NCBI GenBank assembly: GCA_044237845.1
Contig: JBIIEL010000024.1
Span: 1 to 31,393 of the forward strand
DNA length: 31,393 nt
Direction of reading: 5' to 3'
Origin: QFOX01 sp044237845
GTDB taxonomy: Bacteria > Pseudomonadota > Alphaproteobacteria > Rickettsiales > UBA3002
In this document: piece after piece, positions 23,552 to 30,550 of the stretch
Layout of the letters: each line of letters begins with the position of its first letter
How positions within the stretch are numbered: the stretch's first letter is position 1
The notes under the pieces: model-generated
The model's input: only the letters and a program-made list of their open reading frames with translations
The model's database searches: none
What the model was told of the DNA's origin: nothing
Made by a program: the position numbers and the translations under genes

Positions 23552-23753
23552 AGAACGCGCTCGACAGGCGGAGATGATCCGCCGCTGGGAACCATGGAAA
23601 AACGCAGGCGTTAAAACAACGGAGGGGAAAGCGATCAGCAGCCGGAACGCCACGAAGCACGGTGCTTATAGCGCAGATGTAAAAGCAGCACGCAAGCAGT
23701 TGCGCGAATGTCGGCGGGCGCTGGCGTGGTGCGAAGGAGAAACAGAGAGCTAA
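23532..23753 (+). CDS. Small basic phage-type protein
   Basis: A 73-aa basic protein. The segment WEPWKNAGVKTTEGKAISSRNATKHGAYSADVKAARKQL matches a pattern seen in many small prophage and satellite genes (WxPWxxs.GP.T.EGKA..SRNA.KHG). The NATKHG motif is shared with phage nuclease/terminase-associated proteins that have 'GN.NA.KHG' sequences. A DNA-associated role is plausible but unproven. It overlaps the upstream gene by 20 bases and is the last plus-strand gene of this block, convergent with the cargo. Confidence 0.65.
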   Translation: MRHWTIEERARQAEMIRRWEPWKNAGVKTTEGKAISSRNATKHGAYSADVKAARKQLRECRRALAWCEGETES

Positions 23754-23764
23754 TGCTAATTACG

Positions 23765-24073
23765 TCATTCTAGCTCTCGTTTTATGTGTCTCAGAATGTC
23801 ATTATTCTCCCGTAACAACATATCATTATCATCCCGCAACAACATATCGTTCATGGAATTATTTCTGGGAAGATTATTCATCGGTCGGCATTGTTTGAGG
23901 GCTGAAATGCAATTGCCCCAACCACCAAGATTCTCCTGAGCCATTTTTTCTAGTTCTGATATTTCTTGTTCCAATCTCACTACTTTTTGTTCACACGATT
24001 CTGCCGCCTCGCCTGAATTAGCAACGAGGTTGAATGTCGCCAGCGTCATAATAAATGCTATTTTTTTCTGCAT
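23765..24073 (-). CDS. Small secreted coiled-coil protein
   Basis: A 102-aa protein with a signal peptide (KKIAFIMTLATFNLVANSGEAA, likely cut before ESCEQ). A short coiled coil follows (KVVRLEQEISELEKMAQENL), then two cysteines at about 53-65 and a C-terminal internal repeat (MLLRDDND / MLLRENND / ILRHIKREL). With the first Cys after cleavage a disulfide is possible. The ATG at 24073 has AAGGG upstream. It is more A+T rich than the primase block. No family recognised; last of the minus-strand cargo genes. Confidence 0.65.
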   Translation of the reverse strand: MQKKIAFIMTLATFNLVANSGEAAESCEQKVVRLEQEISELEKMAQENLGGWGNCISALKQCRPMNNLPRNNSMNDMLLRDDNDMLLRENNDILRHIKRELE

Positions 24074-24123
24074 AAAAACCCTTATTTTTTCATTATTTTA
24101 GGGGCTGGCGTAGATTCGCCTCC

Positions 24124-24477
24124 CTACAATATCCACCGTCCGATCTCGCTGCCGAGGGTCATCTTCGTACCACCAAAGGATAGCGATAAGCGGTTCCCTT
24201 CAAGAGACAGCGTGCAGGACTTGCGAACCTTCTCAAATCGTAGCAGCGCAAGGTAAAAGTCGATTGCGTTAACCGAGAATCGATCCTTCAACTCTCCCGT
24301 GCCTTCAAGCGTCGTGGTGTGCGCCGGTGCTGTGATGGTCAGTTTGTTCGGCTTAAGGCCGTCGATGTGCGTCCATTCAGGAATCACTGTGCTTTTTTTG
24401 GGAGTATGCACACCAAGCGCGGGAGTGGAACAGGCTTTCTTGAGCGCCGCGCTATTGATTGTGATGCTGTTGGTCAT
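24124..24477 (-). CDS. Hypothetical protein, possibly sliding-clamp-like
   Basis: A 117-aa beta-rich protein. The pattern SITINSAALKKA..., KLTITAPAHTTTLEGTGEL, DRFSVNAIDFYLALLRF, CTLSLEGNRLSLSFGGTKMTL resembles one domain of a DnaN/PCNA-type clamp (helix after F.V.a..f...L..., then paired strands .v.l...l.l..g.....). This is a fold-level impression from the text, not a confirmed match. A real clamp subunit needs two or three such domains, so this would be a single-domain relative. The ATG at 24477 was chosen; the ATG at 24489 overlaps the stop of the upstream Sel1 gene. Likely the third gene of an operon. Confidence 0.6.
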   Translation of the reverse strand: MTNSITINSAALKKACSTPALGVHTPKKSTVIPEWTHIDGLKPNKLTITAPAHTTTLEGTGELKDRFSVNAIDFYLALLRFEKVRKSCTLSLEGNRLSLSFGGTKMTLGSEIGRWIL

Positions 24478-24481
24478 TGTT

Positions 24482-25570
24482 TTATCCATGCTTAAGAATC
24501 CAGTTGTTTGCCAAGCTATTACCTTCGGTAATTTGTTCTGTGTTCATCTCACTTTTGATTTTCTCAAGAAGCGATATTGCATTTTGCGCAGCATCATTTT
24601 GCATTGCCCCGATTTTGCACCACATATAGGCAGTTAGAATATCTTTTTGAACGCCTCTGCCCTCATAATACAATTGGCTGAGCCGCAGCCTTGCTTCTAA
24701 GTGGCCTCCACCAGATGCTTTACGAAACCATTTCACTGCCTGCGTGTCGTCAGTGGTATACATAAGGCCGAAAAGAAATTGTGCCTTCGCGTGCCCCTGT
24801 TCTGCGGCCTTACGACACCACATAAATGACTCATGCTGGGGTATGTACCGTCCGCATTCCGTATCGCGCGAGCAGAGAATTATCTGTGCGCTTAGATTTC
24901 CTTGCTCAGCAGCCTTGCGAAACCATTGCACCGCTTGCGCATAATCTTTCGGTACCCCATCGCCCGTGCTGTATGTCTCACCGACCATGTACTGTGCCTC
25001 GGCATGACCATTCTCAGCTGCTTTACGAATCCATTTCATAGATTCAGTCGAACTTTTTAATACGCCGTCGCCTTTCGCATACTTTCCAGCGAGATCAAAT
25101 TGCGCAGATGGGTCACCTAGTCCAGCGCGATTTTTCAAATCGGCATTTAAATTGCCACGAGCTTTCGTGGAAAATGCCACGATTTCGTTCTGACAAGCAC
25201 CGCAAATTTCTCTTTTTTGCTCAAGCAAAGACAGGGAAGCCCTATAATCATCCCATTTATATTCAGACCAGCTTCCCTGTAGGTTTTTGTCCAGTCCAAT
25301 ACATATAGAATACACAACGTCGAATAGCCGCCGAATATTTTCTATGTAACGCAGAAAAAGTTTTAGCTCTTCTCCCTCCACCGCGTGCGAGAGATTGTTT
25401 TCTATGCTTGCGATCTTCCTGAGTTCTTGCTCAATGGTGGCAATCCCGCTCTTGTAGTCTTTTTTCCTAAACAAACCGGTGATTCGCTTGTCGAGCACAT
25501 AATCTTCAACAGCTCTTACTGCATTTACGGATGCATTTATTTTTGAGAATACTGTTTTCTTTGTTTCCAT
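24482..25570 (-). CDS. Sel1-like repeat protein
   Basis: A 362-aa protein with a helical N-terminal half of unknown type, followed from about residue 155 by Sel1-like (TPR-related) repeats. Successive units read SAQFDLAGKYAKGDGV, AEAQYMVGETYSTGDGVPKDYAQAVQWFRKAAEQGN, SAQIILCSRDTECG, AKAQFLFGLMYTTDD, and LEARLRLSQLYYEGRGVQKD. Sel1 proteins serve as protein-binding scaffolds. No signal peptide is present, so it is cytoplasmic. It starts five bases after the stop of the 148-aa gene and ends against the clamp-like gene, suggesting a three-gene operon. The fused N-terminal domain may carry the specific function. Confidence 0.85.
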   Translation of the reverse strand: METKKTVFSKINASVNAVRAVEDYVLDKRITGLFRKKDYKSGIATIEQELRKIASIENNLSHAVEGEELKLFLRYIENIRRLFDVVYSICIGLDKNLQGSWSEYKWDDYRASLSLLEQKREICGACQNEIVAFSTKARGNLNADLKNRAGLGDPSAQFDLAGKYAKGDGVLKSSTESMKWIRKAAENGHAEAQYMVGETYSTGDGVPKDYAQAVQWFRKAAEQGNLSAQIILCSRDTECGRYIPQHESFMWCRKAAEQGHAKAQFLFGLMYTTDDTQAVKWFRKASGGGHLEARLRLSQLYYEGRGVQKDILTAYMWCKIGAMQNDAAQNAISLLEKIKSEMNTEQITEGNSLANNWILKHG

Positions 25571-25575
25571 CGTAG

Positions 25576-26022
25576 TTAAACACCACCGCGGTGATTGTTG
25601 GCTTCTATTTCAGATAGCACCTGATCAATATAGCCTTTGTGCTCAGTTTGTATGTGCATTATATAAGCTGAGTATAAATTAAATGCATGCGTTTTACCCT
25701 CCCGCAGTAGCGTGAGTGTTAGAAATTGCAGGTCACAAGCCATTGCGCCCTCAACATTCTTTTTTGAAAAGAACTCAGATGACACTCGTGACAACAATTT
25801 TAAATAGTCTGCGGCACGATTAGGTTTTTCAAAAAAATCATCAGGGCTTTCGAATGCTTCAAAGAATGCGGGCATAACAACAGTATGCATTTGGCAGGCT
25901 ATTGATCGTCTCAGCGCATCGCGATTGTCACTGCCTTCAATTGATTCTATTAAGTTTTCAATCTTGTCGTTAGTGCTGCTTGTTAGCGCATTAAAAAGTC
26001 CAACTATTTTTTTCATGAGCAT
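25576..26022 (-). CDS. Hypothetical protein, first gene of the cargo operon
   Basis: A 148-aa helical, soluble protein (MLMKKIVGLFNALTSSTNDKIENLIESIEG...), with a hydrophobic helix-rich centre (ACQMHTVVMPAFFEAFESPDDFFEKPNRAADYLKLLSRVSSEFF). No known motif. The ATG at 26022 follows GGGGAG; ATG 26016 is a second option. Its start lies inside the region just downstream (on this strand) of the long inverted-repeat element at 26043-26186, so that element is within its leader or promoter. Function unknown. Confidence 0.65.
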   Translation of the reverse strand: MLMKKIVGLFNALTSSTNDKIENLIESIEGSDNRDALRRSIACQMHTVVMPAFFEAFESPDDFFEKPNRAADYLKLLSRVSSEFFSKKNVEGAMACDLQFLTLTLLREGKTHAFNLYSAYIMHIQTEHKGYIDQVLSEIEANNHRGGV

Positions 26023-26042
26023 CGGCTCCCCAGATGGTGATC

Positions 26043-26186
26043 GGGGAGTTAGAAAACCTTATCTGAGAAAGGTCGCGCAAGTCTTTAGGCTTACGCCCTG
26101 AACATACACATGCGCCTCCTCGACCATACGGAAGAGGAGTGCTCGCGGCGCACTAAGGCCGCTCAGATAAGAGGTTTCTAAGCCCC
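26043..26186. other. 144-bp structured inverted-repeat element, possible RNA
   Basis: The arms 26043-26067 and 26162-26186 are complementary over about 25 nt, including the perfect 10-bp CTTATCTGAG/CTCAGATAAG. Inside, GGTC and GCGC can pair with later GCGC and GGCC. TTTAGG/CCTGAA and CTCCTC/GAGGAG form two inner hairpins, the latter with loop GACCATACGGAA. The gap 26023-26348 has no gene. A further hairpin, CTCCCC/GGGGAG, borders it on the left. It could be a small RNA (long closing stem with central loop) or a DNA-processing site. Which strand is used cannot be told. Confidence 0.5.
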
Positions 26187-26202
26187 AGCGATTGCTCGCC
26201 AC

Positions 26203-26913
26203 GGTCATCATTAGGTTATCTGCATCCTTATGGCAATTTCAAAAAACACGGGATCAGCCGATAGGTTGTACTTCATCCCCATGTTTGTTGATTTTGAGCT
26301 TGGCGGCGCGGTATAGATCTATCTCACTGGTCATAGGAGAGCGGAGTCATGAAAAAATGGTTATTGGTCATATTCATCACGCTAGCCAGCCCTCTGGCTA
26401 TAGCGAGTTCACCGAGCGCCAGCGAGATAGAAGTAACCTTCTCGCCTAATGGGGGAGCGACGGAGGCCATCGTGAGCTTAATTGGTGAGGCAAAGAAATC
26501 CATTCGAGTGGCGGCCTGTATCTTCACCTCTAAAGAGATAGCCCAAGCACTACTGGACGCGCACAAGCGCGGTGTCGATGTGCAGGTTGTGCTCGATAAG
26601 CTCAACAACAGCATGAAATACAGTTCTGCACCCTTTTTGTTGAATGGCGGCGTCCTTACGCGGATAAACTACAAGTACGCCATCATGTATAATAAGTTCA
26701 TGGTGATTGATGACGTAACGGTACAGACAGGCAGCTTCAGTTATACCTATAACGCTGAGCACAAGAACGCTGAGAATGTGATTATACTCAGAAACAACCC
26801 TGACGTTGCAGCTCGGTATTTACAGGAATGGCAGATACTTTGGGATGAGTCAGAGGAGCAAACATTATGGTCATCATTTGGTTATCGGCATCATTCTTGA
26901 AATTCCAAAAAAC
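26203..26913. repeat. 45-bp imperfect direct repeat flanking the PLD gene
   Basis: 26203-26247 and 26869-26913 align without gaps at 38 of 45 positions (start GGTCATCATT, end AAAAAAC). The right copy covers the last codons and stop of the PLD-family gene. The left copy lies upstream of that gene in non-coding DNA. This suggests a partial duplication, or the remnant 3' end of an earlier copy of the gene. Confidence 0.75.
26349..26900 (+). CDS. PLD-family nuclease with a substituted catalytic histidine
   Basis: A 183-aa protein with a signal peptide (KKWLLVIFITLASPLAIAS) and a single phospholipase-D domain, like the plasmid pKM101 Nuc endonuclease. Family features are EVTFSPNGGATEAIVSLIGEAKKSIRVAACIFTSKEIAQALLDAHKRGVDVQVVLD and the distal GSFSYTYNAEHKNAENVII. 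The HxKxxxxD motif reads Y114-N-K116-F-M-V-I-D121, so the nucleophilic His is replaced by Tyr (codon TAT at 26688-26690, one transition from CAT). The Lys and Asp remain. As these enzymes act as dimers with two such His, the protein is probably inactive as a nuclease. Length is complete. It is in the periplasm if secreted. Confidence 0.88.
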   Translation: MKKWLLVIFITLASPLAIASSPSASEIEVTFSPNGGATEAIVSLIGEAKKSIRVAACIFTSKEIAQALLDAHKRGVDVQVVLDKLNNSMKYSSAPFLLNGGVLTRINYKYAIMYNKFMVIDDVTVQTGSFSYTYNAEHKNAENVIILRNNPDVAARYLQEWQILWDESEEQTLWSSFGYRHHS

Positions 26914-27125
26914 GCCGCGCTGCCCGAGCGGGTGCGTGTACTAAATATTTAACCCCCCTCCTGTGCGCGGAAATAGGGGGGTGGGGGTGTCGGACGCGTT
27001 GTCGTGGTGAGGATTGGCGGGCAAATTGCATTCGGCGCGGCGCGTGCGTACCAGAGCCTTGGTAACGAGGGTGCATTGCACACCCAAGTATGGTAGGATA
27101 AGTCCCACGTAGATTTGTCGTAGTG

Positions 27126-27145
27126 CTGGGTATTTTTCTGGGTAT
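27126..27145 (+). repeat. Right-end copy of the integrase arm-type repeat
   Basis: CTGGGTATTTTTCTGGGTAT is an exact 20-bp copy, in the same orientation, of 18041-18060 upstream of the integrase. The inverted third octamer found at the left end is absent. The paired occurrence brackets the island and supports its extent. Confidence 0.8.
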
Positions 27146-27208
27146 GTCAATAAGGTGTATTTTGAATTAATATCAACTATCAAAATGTTGCTTGGCGAGT
27201 ATGGGAGT

Positions 27209-27221
27209 GCCCCCGCCTCCA
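27209..27221 (+). other. Candidate attR (degenerate tRNA-Cys 3' end)
   Basis: GCCCCCGCCTCCA matches GCCCCCGGCCTCCA at the tRNA-Cys 3' end (17913-17926) with one G missing. It lies 64 bp beyond the right-end arm repeat, as expected of an attachment site. The match is short and imperfect and the T-arm sequence is not duplicated, so this is tentative. Confidence 0.4.
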
Positions 27222-27273
27222 TTTATGCTCTGAATCTCTGTGTGCGAGGGCTTCATGTATCTAAAGGATAACC

Positions 27274-27747
27274 ATGACCGAGTATGATCCGTTCGAGAAC
27301 AATCCCAATACTGCCGCGATAAAGCGCTGTAAAATTCTTATCATCGAGGATGATATTGTCGCGCGCGAGACGATGAAACGTATCTTTGCGATGCACAAAT
27401 TTACCCATGTCAGCGAGGCCGAGAATGGAAAAATCGGGCTCGAGAAAATACGGGCGGAAAAGCCTGACTTGGTGATTACCGACCTGCAAATGCCGGTGAT
27501 GGACGGGTTTGCGCTCTGCCGCGCGGTGCGGGCGGATCGGAATGCGGCCATCGCGAACCTGTCTATCCTTGTGCAGACGGGGATTGAGCGGCCAGCCGGT
27601 GGGTTGCAAACCATCTACGAGGCGGGGGCTTCGGATTATCTCCTGAAACCCATCGACCCGGCCGAATTGCTTGCACGCAGCATCTTCCATCTGGAGTTCT
27701 CGATTCTTGCGGATATCGTCAAGAAATTCAAAACCTCCCCGGCCTAG
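27274..27747 (+). CDS. Single-domain response regulator (CheY-like)
   Basis: A 157-aa protein made of one receiver domain (about residues 18-140) with short tails and no output domain. All conserved sites are present: the acidic pocket E25-D26-D27 (ILIIEDD), phosphoacceptor D70 (VITDLQMPVMDGF), T102 (LVQTG) and K125 (YLLKPID). It would act by protein-protein contact or as a phosphorelay intermediate, as DivK does in alphaproteobacteria, although sequence alone does not show it is DivK. AAAGGA precedes the ATG. No histidine kinase is adjacent. It lies just outside the proposed island boundary. Confidence 0.92.
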   Translation: MTEYDPFENNPNTAAIKRCKILIIEDDIVARETMKRIFAMHKFTHVSEAENGKIGLEKIRAEKPDLVITDLQMPVMDGFALCRAVRADRNAAIANLSILVQTGIERPAGGLQTIYEAGASDYLLKPIDPAELLARSIFHLEFSILADIVKKFKTSPA

Positions 27748-27804
27748 GGTGTTAGGCGGCATACGTGCGCCATTTCTTTGACCCGGGAAATTAACGTGGC
27801 AAAA

Positions 27805-27820
27805 TTAACATTATTTTAAC
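27805..27820 (+). promoter_or_regulatory. CtrA-type binding site
   Basis: TTAACATTATTTTAAC fits the full alphaproteobacterial CtrA consensus TTAA-N7-TTAAC, with a further TTAAC at 27791-27795. It lies 57 bp upstream of the ATG of the ankyrin-like gene at 27878, a usual position for CtrA control of a promoter. CtrA binding is inferred from consensus only. Confidence 0.55.
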
Positions 27821-27877
27821 CGAAATCTGTTTAAATCAAAGGTAGGGAGTGCTTTGCGCTGAGAAAGAGGAGTGTTT

Positions 27878-28681
27878 ATGCCAACGGTAGAAGAACAAAA
27901 AGCGTTAGATGCACGATTGATCGATCATCTCGGCAAAAATCGTGATTTGGTCAAGGCGGAGCAGGATCTTAAAGATGGTGCGAATCCAGATACACAAGAT
28001 ATTCCGCATCGTGCCGGACAGCGCGTCACCCTATTATCGCGTTTGGCGGTCGATATGCCTGCTCTCATTATGGCGGATAAGAGGCTCGATAAGGCAGGGC
28101 GAAAAGAAGAATTGGATATACTCAAGCAAAGTATCACGCTGCTGATCAAGTATGATGCCGATGTTAATTTTCAAAACGAAGATGGCAAAACCATTCTCGC
28201 GCAAGTGCGTGATGCAGCGGAAAATGCCAACCTCGCTGGAAATAAAAAGCTGGTCGAGTTCTACAAGGAGTTAGACGCACTGTTGTTATCCAAGCGAGCA
28301 AGGGAAAGCACTTTAAAAGTTGCAGATGATCATGCGCCGAACGTAGTCATTGATGGCGTGGAAATTGTAGAAGGAGATGTGAACGGTCATCACCTGCGCG
28401 TTGAGAAGGGGCTGAAGACGGGTGATTATCGTATCGTAGAGGAGGGGGTAGGTCAGGTAACCGTCCACGCAGACAATAGCGTAACAGCAAGCCCTAACAC
28501 TGAAAAAAATGCGTATGAAGAGCTTATTTTAAACGACAAAGCGTTTGCAGAATCGCTTCGGCAGGCGGTGAAGTTGGGGTTAACCCATGATTTTACTGCG
28601 GCTGAGAGGGCTATTCATGATCCTGGGCTTCACCTTTCGCAGCCAGTGAAGCAAAAAGGCGGTAAAGGCCGCGATGACTAA
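27878..28681 (+). CDS. Hypothetical protein with weak ankyrin-like segment
   Basis: A 267-aa cytoplasmic protein. Residues about 20-105 resemble degenerate ankyrin repeats (LVKAEQDLKDGANPDTQD..., then SITLLIKYDADVNFQNEDGKTILAQVRDA), the second being the better match. After a helical stretch comes a beta-rich middle (VVIDGVEIVEGDVNGHHLRVEKGLKTGDYRIVEEGVGQVTVHADNSVTASP) and a helical tail ending in a basic KQKGGKGRDD. AGAGGAG precedes the ATG at 27878. A CtrA-type site upstream suggests cell-cycle control. Role unknown. Confidence 0.75.
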   Translation: MPTVEEQKALDARLIDHLGKNRDLVKAEQDLKDGANPDTQDIPHRAGQRVTLLSRLAVDMPALIMADKRLDKAGRKEELDILKQSITLLIKYDADVNFQNEDGKTILAQVRDAAENANLAGNKKLVEFYKELDALLLSKRARESTLKVADDHAPNVVIDGVEIVEGDVNGHHLRVEKGLKTGDYRIVEEGVGQVTVHADNSVTASPNTEKNAYEELILNDKAFAESLRQAVKLGLTHDFTAAERAIHDPGLHLSQPVKQKGGKGRDD

Positions 28682-28871
28682 TCATGGCTGCTTGAGTATC
28701 TGAATAAAGATGCTTCGCTCTGTCTAAACCACTTCCGCTCGCGTCACGAAATCCACAGATTCTAAATTTCTTTACGCACCGTGCTGTGAATATCATGCAA
28801 AGATAAAATCCTCCTTGCACTTCGCAGCACTAGTGGCATACCTTGGGGTATCAATACCATACGAGGGACGA

Positions 28872-29465
28872 ATGGCCGAAGCTGCCAAAGATCAAGACCA
28901 GTCGATGGAGGATATTCTTCAGTCCATCAAACGCATCATCGCGGAAGAGGGCGACCCTGTGCCTGCCGCTTCGAATGCGGATGTACTGGAACTGACAGAA
29001 CTGCTGGCGGAAGATGGGTCTATCAGCAAAGCATCCTCAGCTCAGGCACTGCCCACCATGTCGATCGACGAAATCATGGCCGCGCCGATGGCTTCTGCGC
29101 CGATGGAGGCGCCCGCACCAGTCCCTGCGTTTGAGCCAGTCGCCATGCCGGATTTCGCTCCCGTCGTGGCAACGCCGGAGCCTGAGCCGGAGCCTCTGGT
29201 GCCGGTTGCTGAAGACGAAAGCCTGATTTCGAACGAGGCGCTTTCTGCGTCCGTGTCGGCGCTCAATGCCTTGCGTGATTCGATGACGGCGGCAGCGCCA
29301 CGTCCATCCACGTCTGGTATCGATATTGCCTTCCGCTCTGGCACCACGGTCGAAGATCTGGTGCGTGAGGCGTTGAAGCCTATGCTTAAAGACTGGCTCG
29401 ACCATAATCTCCCATCGCTCGTTGAGGCGCTGGTGAAGAAAGAGATCAGCAAGCTCAGCCAGTAA
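28872..29465 (+). CDS. popZ: Polar organising protein PopZ (DUF2497)
   Basis: A 197-aa cell-pole scaffold that self-assembles into a polymeric microdomain and tethers ParB/centromere and cell-cycle regulators. It has the three-part PopZ build. The N-terminal helix is QSMEDILQSIKRIIAEEG (about residues 10-27). The middle is long, disordered and Pro/Ala/Glu-rich (about 60-150). The C-terminal oligomerisation helices are TTVEDLVREALKPMLKDWLD and HNLPSLVEALVKKEISKLSQ. The ATG at 28872 follows GAGGGA; the frame extends upstream but without similarity. In many alphaproteobacteria popZ is next to valS, which is not the case here. Confidence 0.93.
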   Translation: MAEAAKDQDQSMEDILQSIKRIIAEEGDPVPAASNADVLELTELLAEDGSISKASSAQALPTMSIDEIMAAPMASAPMEAPAPVPAFEPVAMPDFAPVVATPEPEPEPLVPVAEDESLISNEALSASVSALNALRDSMTAAAPRPSTSGIDIAFRSGTTVEDLVREALKPMLKDWLDHNLPSLVEALVKKEISKLSQ

Positions 29466-29573
29466 TGGTGGTTGTGACCATTCCGGCACATCAGCTCGTT
29501 TTTTAGGTTTCAGGATGGGCTGTTTTTGCTTTCGCTTTATGCTGTGCGGCGCGCATGTAGTATATTCACGTAC

Positions 29574-30518
29574 ATGATGAGAAAGCCGAATCACCCATCT
29601 GGATTAAATAGAAAAAAACGCATTGTTGTTGCGTTGCTTTGTCTAGGGATAGCCTTGCCAGCGCTAGCGGCAACTTCAAGCTTCCCGCCTTCCTCGTTTG
29701 ACGCCCCGCCGCTGCTACCTTTGCCTGAGCTTGCTGGTGCGCCCGGTGGTAATAAAGTGCCTGCGCTTGCCGTGCCATCTTTACCGGGAGCCAAACCGGA
29801 GGAGGATGCATCAAAAGTAGCGCCGCTACCGGAGCCTAAAGAAATAGCTGAATCAGCTGCACCCAAGACGGATAATTTTGGCAAGCCTGTCGACGCACCC
29901 AAAAGCGAGGCGCTTGCTGATTTGCCGCCTTCTTCGCCGGAATCGAGCGAGGAGGCGAGTCCAATCACTGATCTTTCTAAAGCGCCTCCTCCTTTGCCAG
30001 CACCGCCCACAGCATCGCTCACGCCGCCGCCACTGAATCTGCCTGCGCCTGTCACGGCTAAAAACGAAGAAAAGAATGAAGAAGAGGGCGACGAGAGCGT
30101 CGAGAATGCAGAGAACACGGAGAATAAAGAGAGCAATGAAGAAGTGGCGGCCTTGCCAGAAATCGACGTGAAAGAGGAAAAGCCGAAAGAAAAAACTTGG
30201 CACACAAAGCTCGCTCCTGCGATCCTTCCTAAGGAAACGCGCTTCCACTACCGCCGCGAACTATTACCAGCCACCATCTATCGTCATGCCTATGCTGAGC
30301 CGAACAAGCATTTGCCGATCGCTATACACCGGGACGATTACGCGAACCTGCTGTTTGAAAGCGTTGTGCGTAACGATGTGCAGACCACGCGTGCGCTGCT
30401 CAACGCCGGCACGCCAGTCAATATTGTCGCTACTAATGGTGAAACGCCCCTTGCTACGGCGCGGCGGGCGGGAGCTCTAGCGACGGCGCAGTTGCTCATA
30501 GCGCGCGGTGGACAATGA
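29574..30518 (+). CDS. Secreted Pro/Glu-rich protein with C-terminal ankyrin repeats
   Basis: A protein of about 314 aa with a signal peptide (RKKRIVVALLCLGIALPALA, cut near AATSS). A long low-complexity region of Pro, Ala, Ser and Leu follows, then an acidic Glu/Asn block (near residues 165-205). A folded C-terminus has about two ankyrin repeats (YANLLFESVVRNDVQTTRALLNAGTPVNIVATNGETPLATARRAGALATAQLLIARGG). It is predicted periplasmic. Two adjacent ATGs (29574, 29577) are possible starts with no clear ribosome site; a TTG at 29526 is less likely. Similar secreted Pro-rich ankyrin proteins occur near flagellar genes in some alphaproteobacteria, but the role is unknown. It converges on fliS. 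Confidence 0.75.
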   Translation: MMRKPNHPSGLNRKKRIVVALLCLGIALPALAATSSFPPSSFDAPPLLPLPELAGAPGGNKVPALAVPSLPGAKPEEDASKVAPLPEPKEIAESAAPKTDNFGKPVDAPKSEALADLPPSSPESSEEASPITDLSKAPPPLPAPPTASLTPPPLNLPAPVTAKNEEKNEEEGDESVENAENTENKESNEEVAALPEIDVKEEKPKEKTWHTKLAPAILPKETRFHYRRELLPATIYRHAYAEPNKHLPIAIHRDDYANLLFESVVRNDVQTTRALLNAGTPVNIVATNGETPLATARRAGALATAQLLIARGGQ

Positions 30519-30550
30519 GCCTCATTTCGACGACCTAGCGCGCTTCGTTA

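Larger units (their letters stand above)
17927..27221. mobile_element. Integrative genomic island at tRNA-Cys, about 9.3 kb
   Basis: The left end is the 3' end of tRNA-Cys. The right end is proposed at 27209-27221, where GCCCCCGCCTCCA matches the tRNA terminus with one base missing. The 20-mer CTGGGTATTTTTCTGGGTAT occurs exactly once near each end (18041 and 27126) in the same orientation. Content fits a satellite-like element: P4-type integrase, AlpA-like regulator, Zn-ribbon/Toprim primase, DUF3987 protein, small phage-type genes, then cargo. No capsid, tail, terminase large subunit or conjugation gene is present, so transfer would need a helper. The right boundary is less certain than the left. 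Confidence 0.75.
26901..27273. other. Gene-free right flank of the island
   Basis: This stretch of 373 bp has no credible gene; the short frames across it lack ribosome sites and family similarity. It holds the end of the 45-bp repeat, a hairpin ACCCCCCT/AGGGGGGT (26952-26982), the integrase arm-type repeat (27126-27145), the possible attR (27209-27221), and the promoter region of the response-regulator gene with an AAAGGA ribosome site at about 27263. Confidence 0.6.

Noticed and set aside
23811..23856. Short repeats resembling a CRISPR array
   Set aside because: Only two imperfect copies of AACAACATATC occur, and they encode the internal repeat MLLRxxND of the small secreted protein. No CRISPR array is seen anywhere in the window.
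26043..26186. Firm call of 6S RNA for the structured element
   Set aside because: The closing stem and large centre are suggestive, but I cannot confirm conserved 6S bubble sequences, and location in island cargo argues against a housekeeping RNA. Left as an unnamed element.
26952..26982. Hairpin ACCCCCCT/AGGGGGGT as terminator of the PLD gene
   Set aside because: The stem is plausible but the loop is 15 nt and no T run follows, so it is only mentioned as a hairpin.
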